DNA from: a virus
Virus record (IMG/VR): IMGVR_UViG_3300017996_000001
Location: 1 to 61,332 of that record
Length of the DNA: 61,332 nt
Strand: one strand, 5' to 3'
A program made the translations under genes and the position numbers. Positions 36,874 to 43,958 of this stretch are shown in pieces. Every line of letters starts with the position of its first letter. Positions within the stretch are counted from its first letter, which is position 1. Below the pieces are notes generated by a model. That model saw only the letters and a list, made by a program, of their open reading frames with translations, was not told the origin of the DNA and did not search any database.

Positions 36874-37304
36874 CAGGTCGCTCCCGCAGCAGGAAAGAAC
36901 GTAACCACAGGTGCAGTCCCGGTCCAAGTCACAGTCACCTGATCTGTGTAGGTCACATTTACAGCTCCACCAGTAGTCCCAGACCCAATAGCCTGAAAGC
37001 TAGTTCCCTGATCTCGGCTTAGCGCCAGCGCGCCGCTGCTAGCTACCAGCACTCCCGAACTCGGAGCTATGAACGTAAACGGACTAGCGGCTAGGGTCTG
37101 CCCTATTGCTGCTGGGCCCTGAGTTCTTACCAACTGCGCCAGCGCGATTAGGAATCGATACCAGACCTGAGTAATGAGCCCTACGGCTGCTGGAGTACCA
37201 AATTCGTTCCCGCTCCCTAGCTGCCCATTCTCGCTCGTCAGTGGATCAGTAGGTCTTGGAAATCCCTGCTGGCCTACTGCTGTTTGTGGAGTTGGATTTG
37301 CCAA
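36873..37304 (-). CDS. Tail-associated beta protein, 143 aa
   Basis: N-terminus polar (TPQTAVGQQGFPRPTDPLTS), one helix (QVWYRFLIALAQLVRTQ), then beta strands ending VNVTYTDQVTVTWTGTAPVV. The last part resembles the 'V-S-x-G-D-x-V-x-V-T-Y-x-x-x-P-x-V-x-F-x-P' end of small phage virion proteins that follow gp10. Could be the tail needle or plug equivalent by position, but is not coiled-coil. Function unproven. Confidence 0.5.
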   Translation of the reverse strand: MANPTPQTAVGQQGFPRPTDPLTSENGQLGSGNEFGTPAAVGLITQVWYRFLIALAQLVRTQGPAAIGQTLAASPFTFIAPSSGVLVASSGALALSRDQGTSFQAIGSGTTGGAVNVTYTDQVTVTWTGTAPVVTFFPAAGAT

Positions 37305-37313
37305 GATCTTGCC

Positions 37314-38804
37314 CTACTTCGTCGCTAGCTCTGCGTCAACCCAGGCACCTTGGAGCGCCGCCGGGCCGGCAAAACTATAATTTACCTCGAAGACTCGATC
37401 CCGCGCCAGCCCAAGGCCCTTCCAAGTCGGCCGAGTCAGATAGTGTCCCGTGGCTCCTGCACTCTGCAAGATCGTGTTCCCCCAAGTCTTTCCCCTCGTA
37501 TCACTCCACCTAAGCCCAACCTGGGGCGGATTGCCGTTCAGATCCGCCGGGCCGTTGCCACACTCCAGATCCAGCATGAAACTCCGAAACACTAGTTCCA
37601 GCCCGTTGGCTAGAACCATCTGCCCCTGAGAGGTTCTTCCCGCCACAATATGAGGAAAACCTCGGATATACGAGATAGGGCCATTATCCCCACTAACCTG
37701 ATCTGTATAATAATTAGGGTCCAGCGCGTATAAGGTTCCATTTTGCCAGTCTCCTACCACATTAGTTCCATATATGAACGCATGGCAGTTAGACCGATCA
37801 CGGTTCAGATTCCCAGCCTGGTCGGTCCATGCCCTCTGATGCCAATCCTGAGTTGATTCATCAAACACCCAAGTCTCGTTCCCACTAGGGAAGATAAGGA
37901 CGTAGAAGACATGGCCCCCCTGCTGATATGTGTATCCAATCGCGTCAGTAATTGATCCATTTGCTGCCATTTGTTGAATTGCGTATTCCAGAGCATGGTT
38001 TGAGATTCGTTCATTAGAATATCCTCTCTGGCGGACTACGACTCCCTGGCCTTGCAAATCAGAGCTAAGCCAGTAAACCGCGATGTCTTGATAGGCGATA
38101 GAGTATGGAGCTGCGCAACCATGTTCGATGTAAGCCCCAGGTAGCTTGGCAAACGGGAATAGTGCTCCCCCCGCATCGTACCAGATTTCTCCCTTCAGTT
38201 GACCAATCAGCAGAATCTGATCATGATTGACCATCAGAGTCACCAGCGGATCAGGATACCCGACCTTGCCGGCGGTGTAGAGAGGATCGAAGATCAGCGA
38301 GTTGGAGTGAGTAGATCCAAAGTTTACGGTATTCGGCAGGTTCCATAGTACGAAGGTGTCGATATAGTCAACCCTGGTTGCCCCCACAAATGTCCCAGTT
38401 GAATCGACGATCTGGCTAAACGCATTATTGCTCATTTGAATCTGGTAGCCCACCGGGCTCGAATCTACCAGCAGGATATCAATCCCGTTGTCGATGAACG
38501 AAACTGGATTGTTATTTGGACTAACCAAGGCTCCAATTTGTGTCAGGAAGAATCCAGGGCTAATGAAAAAGACTCGATTCCCGATGACACAATAGCCATT
38601 GCCATTGCTGGCACGATACAGCCCGCGAACCACAGCAGCTTGTGGCCCAGATACCAGCTTGCGAAAGCCTGGTCGCTGGTAGTGCGTAACTGGAGTTGGA
38701 GAGTCCTTCGGATTGCGTTCTGGATACAGATTCACACAGCGCTGAGCATTGGCTATAATGCTCCTCGCTACGTAGGATCCACCGATGAGTTGAAGGCGCT
38801 CCAA
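37314..38804 (-). CDS. P22 gp10-like packaged-DNA stabilisation protein, 496 aa
   Basis: MERLQLIGGSYVARSIIANA followed by QRCVNLYPERN is the canonical N-terminal signature of gp10 ('G-x-S-Y-x-x-x-S-x-x-x-x-x-Q-x-x-x-N-L-Y-P-E'). The rest is a beta-propeller-like fold with CHAFIYGTNVVGDWQNG and LYALDPNYYTD, also typical. About the length of P22 gp10 (472 aa). It closes the portal together with the gp4 homologue at 39250. Confidence 0.85.
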   Translation of the reverse strand: MERLQLIGGSYVARSIIANAQRCVNLYPERNPKDSPTPVTHYQRPGFRKLVSGPQAAVVRGLYRASNGNGYCVIGNRVFFISPGFFLTQIGALVSPNNNPVSFIDNGIDILLVDSSPVGYQIQMSNNAFSQIVDSTGTFVGATRVDYIDTFVLWNLPNTVNFGSTHSNSLIFDPLYTAGKVGYPDPLVTLMVNHDQILLIGQLKGEIWYDAGGALFPFAKLPGAYIEHGCAAPYSIAYQDIAVYWLSSDLQGQGVVVRQRGYSNERISNHALEYAIQQMAANGSITDAIGYTYQQGGHVFYVLIFPSGNETWVFDESTQDWHQRAWTDQAGNLNRDRSNCHAFIYGTNVVGDWQNGTLYALDPNYYTDQVSGDNGPISYIRGFPHIVAGRTSQGQMVLANGLELVFRSFMLDLECGNGPADLNGNPPQVGLRWSDTRGKTWGNTILQSAGATGHYLTRPTWKGLGLARDRVFEVNYSFAGPAALQGAWVDAELATK

Positions 38805-38816
38805 AGCCGGGGCTCC

Positions 38817-39248
38817 TTAGCTCTGCTGGGATTTCCAGCGACCAATCGCAGTCGAGCTGAAGACATTATATCCATTCGCAGCAATGTCTACATAGCCGTT
38901 AGCCGAGCTACCTGCAGCATTTACCAGCGTATCCGCTACATTGCCGTTGTTGGGATTATTTTGGTCAGCCCAGACCCGCAGACTTGCCGCACCAGAGTTA
39001 ATAACTGTGATCTCATTACCGCCAATCGCTGGTGGAAGCACAGCTGAGTCTGCGTTAGTTGCCACAGTAGTGAACTCAGCAATGTAGGTCACGATCGGAG
39101 TGGCCAGTGGAGCCAAGCCACCTGCATGAGCCACGAGTCCAGACTGAGAACTAAGACTCATCTGAACTATCGCCAGACAGTCTCCGCCATCCACCAGCCG
39201 TGAGCCGGGGATGAAGCTCTTAAAATAATTCATGATGCTGAAGGCCAT
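38817..39248 (-). CDS. Beta-rich structural protein, 143 aa
   Basis: Small Gly/Ala/Val/Asn-rich protein (MNYFKSFIPGSRLVDGGDCL, later ITVINSGAASLRVWAD and NNPNNGNVADT). The 'N-x-G-x-A-x-L-x-V-x-x' strand and the polar loops suit a decoration or tail accessory protein. It lies between the gp4 and gp10 homologues, and P22 has no direct counterpart there. No signal peptide. Confidence 0.55.
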   Translation of the reverse strand: MAFSIMNYFKSFIPGSRLVDGGDCLAIVQMSLSSQSGLVAHAGGLAPLATPIVTYIAEFTTVATNADSAVLPPAIGGNEITVINSGAASLRVWADQNNPNNGNVADTLVNAAGSSANGYVDIAANGYNVFSSTAIGRWKSQQS

Positions 39249-39249
39249 C

Positions 39250-40011
39250 CTAGTAACTCCTATCGCTGAATATGTTATAGATCCCAGGGCGATTCAGATC
39301 CGCTGGCATGGTGAGTTGCGCAATTGCTGTATTCGCCCCGCGCAGGACGTTTAGGGAATTCTTCGCCAGCTCCGGAACCATATCGCCCGGATAGGTTCCA
39401 ATGCCATACTTCGGCCGCAGGCGCAGGGCCAGGTTATAGAGCATCACGGAGTAGTACTCGTAAGGCAGATTGAACTTAACTGCCTGATTTGCAAACTGGT
39501 TCGGCAGCTGTTCCTTGATTAGGATATTGACCCCATAGATATTGGCCTGAGGCACTGGATAGATATGCAGAGTGCCAAGAGGCCAACCTGGATCATAATA
39601 AATATAGGTTGGAAAGCTGACTAGCTTCTTGAGTGCAATGCGATTGAAGTCCTCAAAGCTCTGCAAGAGTTCCAGTGGGTAGTCGATTTGATTCGGCTGG
39701 CTTTGTGTCAACTGGCGCAGAAATCCAGATTCAAGTTTGTCTGGCCGGGCACTCTGCACTCCTGTATCATAGTCGCCCCCAGGACCGACTGAGTACGTGT
39801 AGGCCCCAGTACTAGTCACCAGAATATTAACCAGATGATAGACTAGCCAGCGCTTGCGCTCCCACTCCTGCAGCATGAACTGCAGCCGTGCCCAGGCGTC
39901 GTTGAGATCCTCGGCCAAGGGAGACTGTCCTACACCTACAACTCCAGCCTCTTTCAAAGCCGCAGAGCAAATGTCCAGAACCGTAACTGCCCCTGGCTCG
40001 AGGATTGCCAT
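39250..40011 (-). CDS. P22 gp4-like tail accessory factor, 253 aa
   Basis: VLDICSAALKEAGVVGVGQS followed by AEDLNDAWARLQFMLQEWER is the gp4 signature ('I-x-x-A-L-x-x-x-G-V ... D-A-x-x-x-L-x-x-M-L-x-x-W'). ALKKLVSFPTYIYYDPGWPL near 126 and a C-terminal helical region follow. In P22, gp4 binds the portal and its C-terminal part has muramidase activity; whether this one does is not evident. Next gene down is the gp10 partner after one small gene. Confidence 0.85.
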   Translation of the reverse strand: MAILEPGAVTVLDICSAALKEAGVVGVGQSPLAEDLNDAWARLQFMLQEWERKRWLVYHLVNILVTSTGAYTYSVGPGGDYDTGVQSARPDKLESGFLRQLTQSQPNQIDYPLELLQSFEDFNRIALKKLVSFPTYIYYDPGWPLGTLHIYPVPQANIYGVNILIKEQLPNQFANQAVKFNLPYEYYSVMLYNLALRLRPKYGIGTYPGDMVPELAKNSLNVLRGANTAIAQLTMPADLNRPGIYNIFSDRSY

Positions 40012-40014
40012 GGG

Positions 40015-40497
40015 CTAGACTCCCTTGGACTTGACTATGTTGCCAGAAGCCCGCTGATCCGCCAGCTTGGCCGCGTTCATAGCATCCAATTGCAACTGCA
40101 GCTCCGCGATCTTAGCCTGCTGGTCCGAGATCACCGAGTCACTGCTCATAGCCGGCGCGGCCTTTCCGCCAGCTGCCAGGGACTTGGCGGGATGATTGTG
40201 CCAGCCGAGGGCAAGATACTTCTTCTCCTCAGCCTCATCAGCCACAATCACATGGACCAGCTCTCGCTGCTCGTTCACTGCCTTCGGCCCCATCGGAGTC
40301 ACAATGATCTCAGCTGGAACTACAATCCTCTCATCACCATCAGGGGAGTACAGCATCTTAGGATACTGCACCGGCCCTTTATACAGCGATGCGTTAGTCT
40401 CAGGGTCCCTCGAATCCTGGTTCGCCGGATTGATCTCAAATGCTCCCTTCTCTTCCATCATGTCGTAGATCGTGAATCGTTTGGCAGCTCTCGCCAT
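40015..40497 (-). CDS. Uncharacterised protein with YPKMLY motif, 160 aa
   Basis: KGPVQYPKMLYSPDGDERIV near 39 and a second motif KKYLALGWHNHP near 90 are also present in the next-but-one gene (40633-41031: YPKMLYHDMF and KMLKQGWRLTPLHTH). Two related proteins therefore flank a 53-aa gene just after the coat protein. The C-terminus is a coiled-coil-like helix (IAELQLQLDAMNAAKLADQR). Possibly head-completion or decoration proteins; family not named. Confidence 0.5.
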   Translation of the reverse strand: MARAAKRFTIYDMMEEKGAFEINPANQDSRDPETNASLYKGPVQYPKMLYSPDGDERIVVPAEIIVTPMGPKAVNEQRELVHVIVADEAEEKKYLALGWHNHPAKSLAAGGKAAPAMSSDSVISDQQAKIAELQLQLDAMNAAKLADQRASGNIVKSKGV

Positions 40498-40499
40498 GA

Positions 40500-40661
40500 C
40501 TACTTGCCTTTCTTAGTTGGAAGGGCCTTGATGTTCCTTCCCTTATCCGCGGCAGCGAACTCTTTCCCTACCTTCTGCGGAATGCCGACCTTCTTAGCAA
40601 AAGCCGGATTATGCGCTACACCTTCCATCAGTCTATTTTGACTTCGAGATTTGCTCGGCAT
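40500..40661 (-). CDS. Conserved small phage protein, 53 aa
   Basis: ATG at 40661-40659. MPSKSRSQNRLMEGVAHNPA, then FAKKVGIPQKVGKEF and AADKG, is the well-known small basic protein found in many tailed phages and prophages ('M-P-x-K-S-x-x-Q-x-x-x-M ... A-H-N-P ... V-G-x-P-x-x-V-x-x-E-F'). Very basic, probably nucleic-acid associated. Overlaps its upstream neighbour by 29 bases. Confidence 0.75.
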   Translation of the reverse strand: MPSKSRSQNRLMEGVAHNPAFAKKVGIPQKVGKEFAAADKGRNIKALPTKKGK

Positions 40662-41031
40662 CAGGGCTCTCCAGTGGTAGCTCAGGCTCAGGCTCAGGCT
40701 TCGGAACTGGGGCTCCAAGACTAGCATGAGTATGCAGCGGCGTAAGCCGCCAGCCTTGCTTCAGCATCTTGGCTTCCATGTCCTCATTCGTGACCGTGAC
40801 TGGAGCCGGGAACATATCGTGATAGAGCATCTTGGGATACTCTTCGAAGTCTGGAGCATGGGGATGCTCCGAGTCTGCCCAATCCAGCCTTAGCACGAGG
40901 CCCAGCCCTGCCAGATGATTGATCGCATCATGAGCCTGGTCTAGCATAACATGCGCCAGGCCAATGCGCTGGGGATAGCCTGCAAGCCGAGCTTCAATCT
41001 CGGCTTGCAGTTCTGCTCGTTTCGTCGCCAT
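40633..41031 (-). CDS. Uncharacterised protein with YPKMLY motif, 132 aa
   Basis: ATG at 41031-41029. A helical N-terminus (MATKRAELQAEIEARLAGYP) is followed by FEEYPKMLYHDM near 64 and a Pro/Glu-rich C-terminus (PKPEPEPELPLESP). Shares the YPKMLY and 'G-W ... H' motifs with 40015-40497. Directly after the coat protein gene. Function unknown. Confidence 0.5.
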   Translation of the reverse strand: MATKRAELQAEIEARLAGYPQRIGLAHVMLDQAHDAINHLAGLGLVLRLDWADSEHPHAPDFEEYPKMLYHDMFPAPVTVTNEDMEAKMLKQGWRLTPLHTHASLGAPVPKPEPEPELPLESPDAEQISKSK

Positions 41032-41050
41032 GATTCTGTGCCTCCTCGGC

Positions 41051-42274
41051 TTAGATCTGGTCAGCCACCACCACTGCCCACTCAGGTCTGATCCAGAGAT
41101 AGCCATAGAGCACATCCAGTCGGGTAATAAGCTGGTCAGTTCCGATAAAGTAATCAGTGACCATTCTCATCGTGACTCCATCGAACTGATCCCTCGCGGC
41201 CTCATGAACTCCCTTGGGCAGTTCCATGTCCGCAGTAGCCAGCGTAACCGCCTCCGGCGCGTAGGCGAAGTTCTTGCGGTACTGTGTGCTAGCTGTCAGG
41301 CCGTTGGTCGGATTAACCGCCGCGCCATTGGCAGGGCTCACCGTGACCGTCTGATACTGCACCTGCTGACCACCAACACCGGGCACCAGCGCGGGATAGA
41401 TTGGAATCGAAACTGCTCCGACGCCCACATTGGCTGTCACTGCGAACTGGCGAAGCTCACCAGTGCTTTGCTTGGTAATCCGGTTGACCGCATAGACTCC
41501 GGCAATGGTAATAATATCACCGACGTTGAGTCCGGCCGCCAGCGCGTTGACCGTGAGATTAAGTCCAGTCTGGTTGGCTCCGTTAACTGTCGCTGAGCCC
41601 TGAGCCAGCGCGCCATCTGTATGGACAATGGCCGTCTGGTCTTTCATCCAGACAAATCCAAGGGCATCATACATGCGCCCGGTTACATACTGGCGGGAGA
41701 TTTCGCTGGCCGGATTGAGCAAGCCAGACAGACTTGCAACCACACGGGCCTCAGTTCTCGGGCTGTTCACAATCTTGCGATTGGCAATCGGCCCAGAGTT
41801 GAGATCCAGGCTCGCCCCAGCATTCAGATACGTGCTGGCAATCGGGCTCAGGATATTGTTGTTGACATCCTGGTTCGCGACGAAGTTGCAGATGCCACCC
41901 TCGCTACCAGACATGATGTCAACTGCGACGGCGCCAGCAAGGTTGTTGACCATAGGGGCCAGGACTCGCCGATCGTAGTCATCGAGGCTGAGGGTCCGAT
42001 CAGCGGTCGAGTAGGCCACGTCCACGTGTTTCTGGGTCGCAAGGGTGAGGGTGGTGGATTGCTCCGCAGTATCCTGGACACTCAGCGCAGGACCGGTCGT
42101 AACTGTGAAGTCATTCGGCAGTCTGATCCGCAGCGTGGAGCCGATCTTGGCCCCCGAGACCGCAAAACTCTCATCATATTGCATATCCACATTCTGGATA
42201 AACGCATTAGAGTTCTTCCAGAGGCGCACGGCTTCTCTGGTGATCAGGTTAATGGTAAGCAGTGTGTTAGCCAT
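41051..42274 (-). CDS. Major capsid protein, P22 coat (gp5) type, 407 aa
   Basis: NLITREAVRLWKNSNAFIQN, then GSTLRIRLPNDFTVTTGP and TLTLATQKHVDVAYST, LSLDDYDRRVLAPMVNNLAG fit the P22-type HK97 fold coat (407 aa against 430 in P22). The insertion-domain-like part is at about 220-320 (VNGANQTGLNLTVNALAAGL, GDIITIAGVYAVNRI). Preceded by a scaffold gene, as in P22. Ribosome site AAAGGATT before ATG at 42274. Confidence 0.85.
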   Translation of the reverse strand: MANTLLTINLITREAVRLWKNSNAFIQNVDMQYDESFAVSGAKIGSTLRIRLPNDFTVTTGPALSVQDTAEQSTTLTLATQKHVDVAYSTADRTLSLDDYDRRVLAPMVNNLAGAVAVDIMSGSEGGICNFVANQDVNNNILSPIASTYLNAGASLDLNSGPIANRKIVNSPRTEARVVASLSGLLNPASEISRQYVTGRMYDALGFVWMKDQTAIVHTDGALAQGSATVNGANQTGLNLTVNALAAGLNVGDIITIAGVYAVNRITKQSTGELRQFAVTANVGVGAVSIPIYPALVPGVGGQQVQYQTVTVSPANGAAVNPTNGLTASTQYRKNFAYAPEAVTLATADMELPKGVHEAARDQFDGVTMRMVTDYFIGTDQLITRLDVLYGYLWIRPEWAVVVADQI

Positions 42275-42367
42275 CTGGATAATCCTTTCAGGAAATGGTG
42301 CCAGGCTCCTCGCTGGCGACTCAGGGTTTCGCGCTGGATCAGGCGCTAGTTAATCCGATCAGGAGAT

Positions 42368-42445
42368 AAGGGTCTCCAGAACCCATCAGAGCTTAAGGTG
42401 CTCAGAACCCAACAGGAGGATTTAAGGTCTCCCCAAGAAGACCCA
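42368..42445. repeat. Three imperfect repeats between scaffold-side gene and coat gene
   Basis: Units start AAGGGTCTCCAGAACCCA (42368), AAGGTGCTCAGAACCCA (42395) and AAGGTCTCCCCAAGAAGACC (42424), period 27-29 bp, within the 184-bp gap upstream of the coat gene. On the - strand each can form a small hairpin (GGGT...ACCC, GGT...ACC, GGTCT...AGACC). A regulatory leader for the most highly expressed gene is plausible. Confidence 0.5.
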
Positions 42446-42458
42446 GATGGCTAGCAAG

Positions 42459-42773
42459 CTAATTGAATTTATTATATTCAGCCCAAAGGGCCTTATCCTT
42501 CTCCGAGATCTCTTCACCATTTACAGCTGTAGTAGCTCTACGGCGAAATAGCTTAAGGATTTCTCCTGGATGAGCCTTCTCAAATGCACAGCCGGCTAGA
42601 TTGAGCAACCCAATCTTAACAGCGGCTTGACGCACTGGCTTCTTAATCTCCACATGTATCTGGTGCTTAGGCCACCAGAGCACTACAGCTCCTGGAGCCC
42701 GACGGACCTCAATCTCTGGAGGAACTTGATATGGATGGTCTTGCCAGACTGGATAGTCAGTTACCAGTTCCAT
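42459..42773 (-). CDS. Small head-cluster protein, 104 aa
   Basis: ATG at 42773-42771 overlaps the scaffold stop (ATGA). Mixed beta/alpha: EIEVRRAPGAVVLWWPKHQI then LLNLAGCAFEKAHPGEILKL and a charged C-terminal helix. No family recognised. Sits between scaffold and coat genes. Confidence 0.55.
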   Translation of the reverse strand: MELVTDYPVWQDHPYQVPPEIEVRRAPGAVVLWWPKHQIHVEIKKPVRQAAVKIGLLNLAGCAFEKAHPGEILKLFRRRATTAVNGEEISEKDKALWAEYNKFN

Positions 42774-43606
42774 CAGTGCATCTTCCTTCTTTCTGCTACC
42801 TGGGCCGCACGCCGCGCCATCCACTCAGCAGTGCTAAGTCTGTCGGCCTTCTCTGGATCATCTGGCTGGATAGCTGCATGGCTTGCCGGGCGACTGCCCA
42901 CCGGCGTAATTGGCTTTGGAGCAGCAGATAGGGTCTTACCGCCCGCCGGCTTGAGAGCCAGCTTAGTCAGCTCCACTGCCATTTTGGCCGGCGGCAGATT
43001 TGCAATTCTGGTGGCCTCATTGAGATCCTTGCCCAGGGCATACAGCAGCTTGGGAGCCTCTCCAGTGTCAATGGCCGCAGCGAGGAACTGTTGATAGTTT
43101 CTAAGACTCACCGGATCATCCCGATCCACCAGCGCAGTTGCGAGGCCATCAGGCCCCTTAATCACCGAGTCGAAGTCAGGATACAACTTCGCCCCCTCGG
43201 CCGCAATGCGGTTGCAGTCGGAATTGAACTGAGCCTCTGCTGCTTTCTGGCTAGCCTTGGCTTCGACTAGCTTCTCAATCTCTTCCTCGGTCTTCGTCCC
43301 CCCCGGCTGGGTATCTGGTGTCTGCCGAGCCTTGAGCAGCTCCTCACGCAGTTCCTTGAGCTGCGCAGCTTGCTTGGCAATCCGCTTGTGCCTCCAGTCC
43401 TCTACTGGCTTCTCTGGCTCCCCGTCCTCGACCGCAGCTGCAGTTGGCTCAGTGGACTCTCCACCCTCGACAACAACTGGGGTAGCAGGAGTACTTTCCC
43501 CAGAGCCGTCAGCGGGAACACTACTGGCAACTGGAGTTTCTCCAGCTCCTGCCACCGGATTTGCTGCATCAACTGACACTGCGGGGTCATTTTCCACCTT
43601 GTCCAT
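42773..43606 (-). CDS. Scaffolding protein, 277 aa
   Basis: ATG at 43606-43604 (MDKVENDPAVSVDAANP). The first 85 residues are an acidic, disordered Pro/Ala/Ser/Glu region, then helices (HKRIAKQAAQLKELREELLK) and a Lys/Arg-rich C-terminal helix (STAEWMARRAAQVAERRKMH) that would contact the coat. Such disordered, acidic proteins with a basic C-terminal helix directly upstream of a P22-type coat are the scaffold; P22 gp8 is 303 aa. Confidence 0.75.
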   Translation of the reverse strand: MDKVENDPAVSVDAANPVAGAGETPVASSVPADGSGESTPATPVVVEGGESTEPTAAAVEDGEPEKPVEDWRHKRIAKQAAQLKELREELLKARQTPDTQPGGTKTEEEIEKLVEAKASQKAAEAQFNSDCNRIAAEGAKLYPDFDSVIKGPDGLATALVDRDDPVSLRNYQQFLAAAIDTGEAPKLLYALGKDLNEATRIANLPPAKMAVELTKLALKPAGGKTLSAAPKPITPVGSRPASHAAIQPDDPEKADRLSTAEWMARRAAQVAERRKMH

Positions 43607-43619
43607 AGCTGGGTTTCTC

Positions 43620-43958
43620 CTATTGCACTCTGGCTGGGCCGATGAGCATATGCGGATCACTCCGCCGCTTTTTCAACGTGTTGTCTTTTATGAGAGCATC
43701 TAAGACCTGCTCTTTCAAGCCTTCTTCCATGGGTCCGGCCAACATGGCCGCGAGCGTGGCTCGTGCTTGGGGAATCAATGGTCCCCAATTTGCATTCACG
43801 AATCGAGCTTGCATAGCCTTGGCAGTCGCCCCAGGATTCTTAGATTTCCAGATGGCATACCAGTCATTGTCCTTCATCATGGTTGAGTAGAGTTCCTGGG
43901 CCATGCTCTGAGCTGTCTCAGCGACAAGTTTATGGCAGTGGTAGATTGGCTTGGGCAT
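43620..43958 (-). CDS. Small basic protein, 112 aa
   Basis: MPKPIYHCHKLVAETAQSMA with helical DNDWYAIWKSKNPGATAKAM and AALAAMLAGPMEEGLKEQV-like stretches. Predominantly alpha-helical. Lies between the polyvalent ART protein and the scaffold. Family not recognised; could be a DNA-ejection or head-assembly helper. Confidence 0.5.
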   Translation of the reverse strand: MPKPIYHCHKLVAETAQSMAQELYSTMMKDNDWYAIWKSKNPGATAKAMQARFVNANWGPLIPQARATLAAMLAGPMEEGLKEQVLDALIKDNTLKKRRSDPHMLIGPARVQ

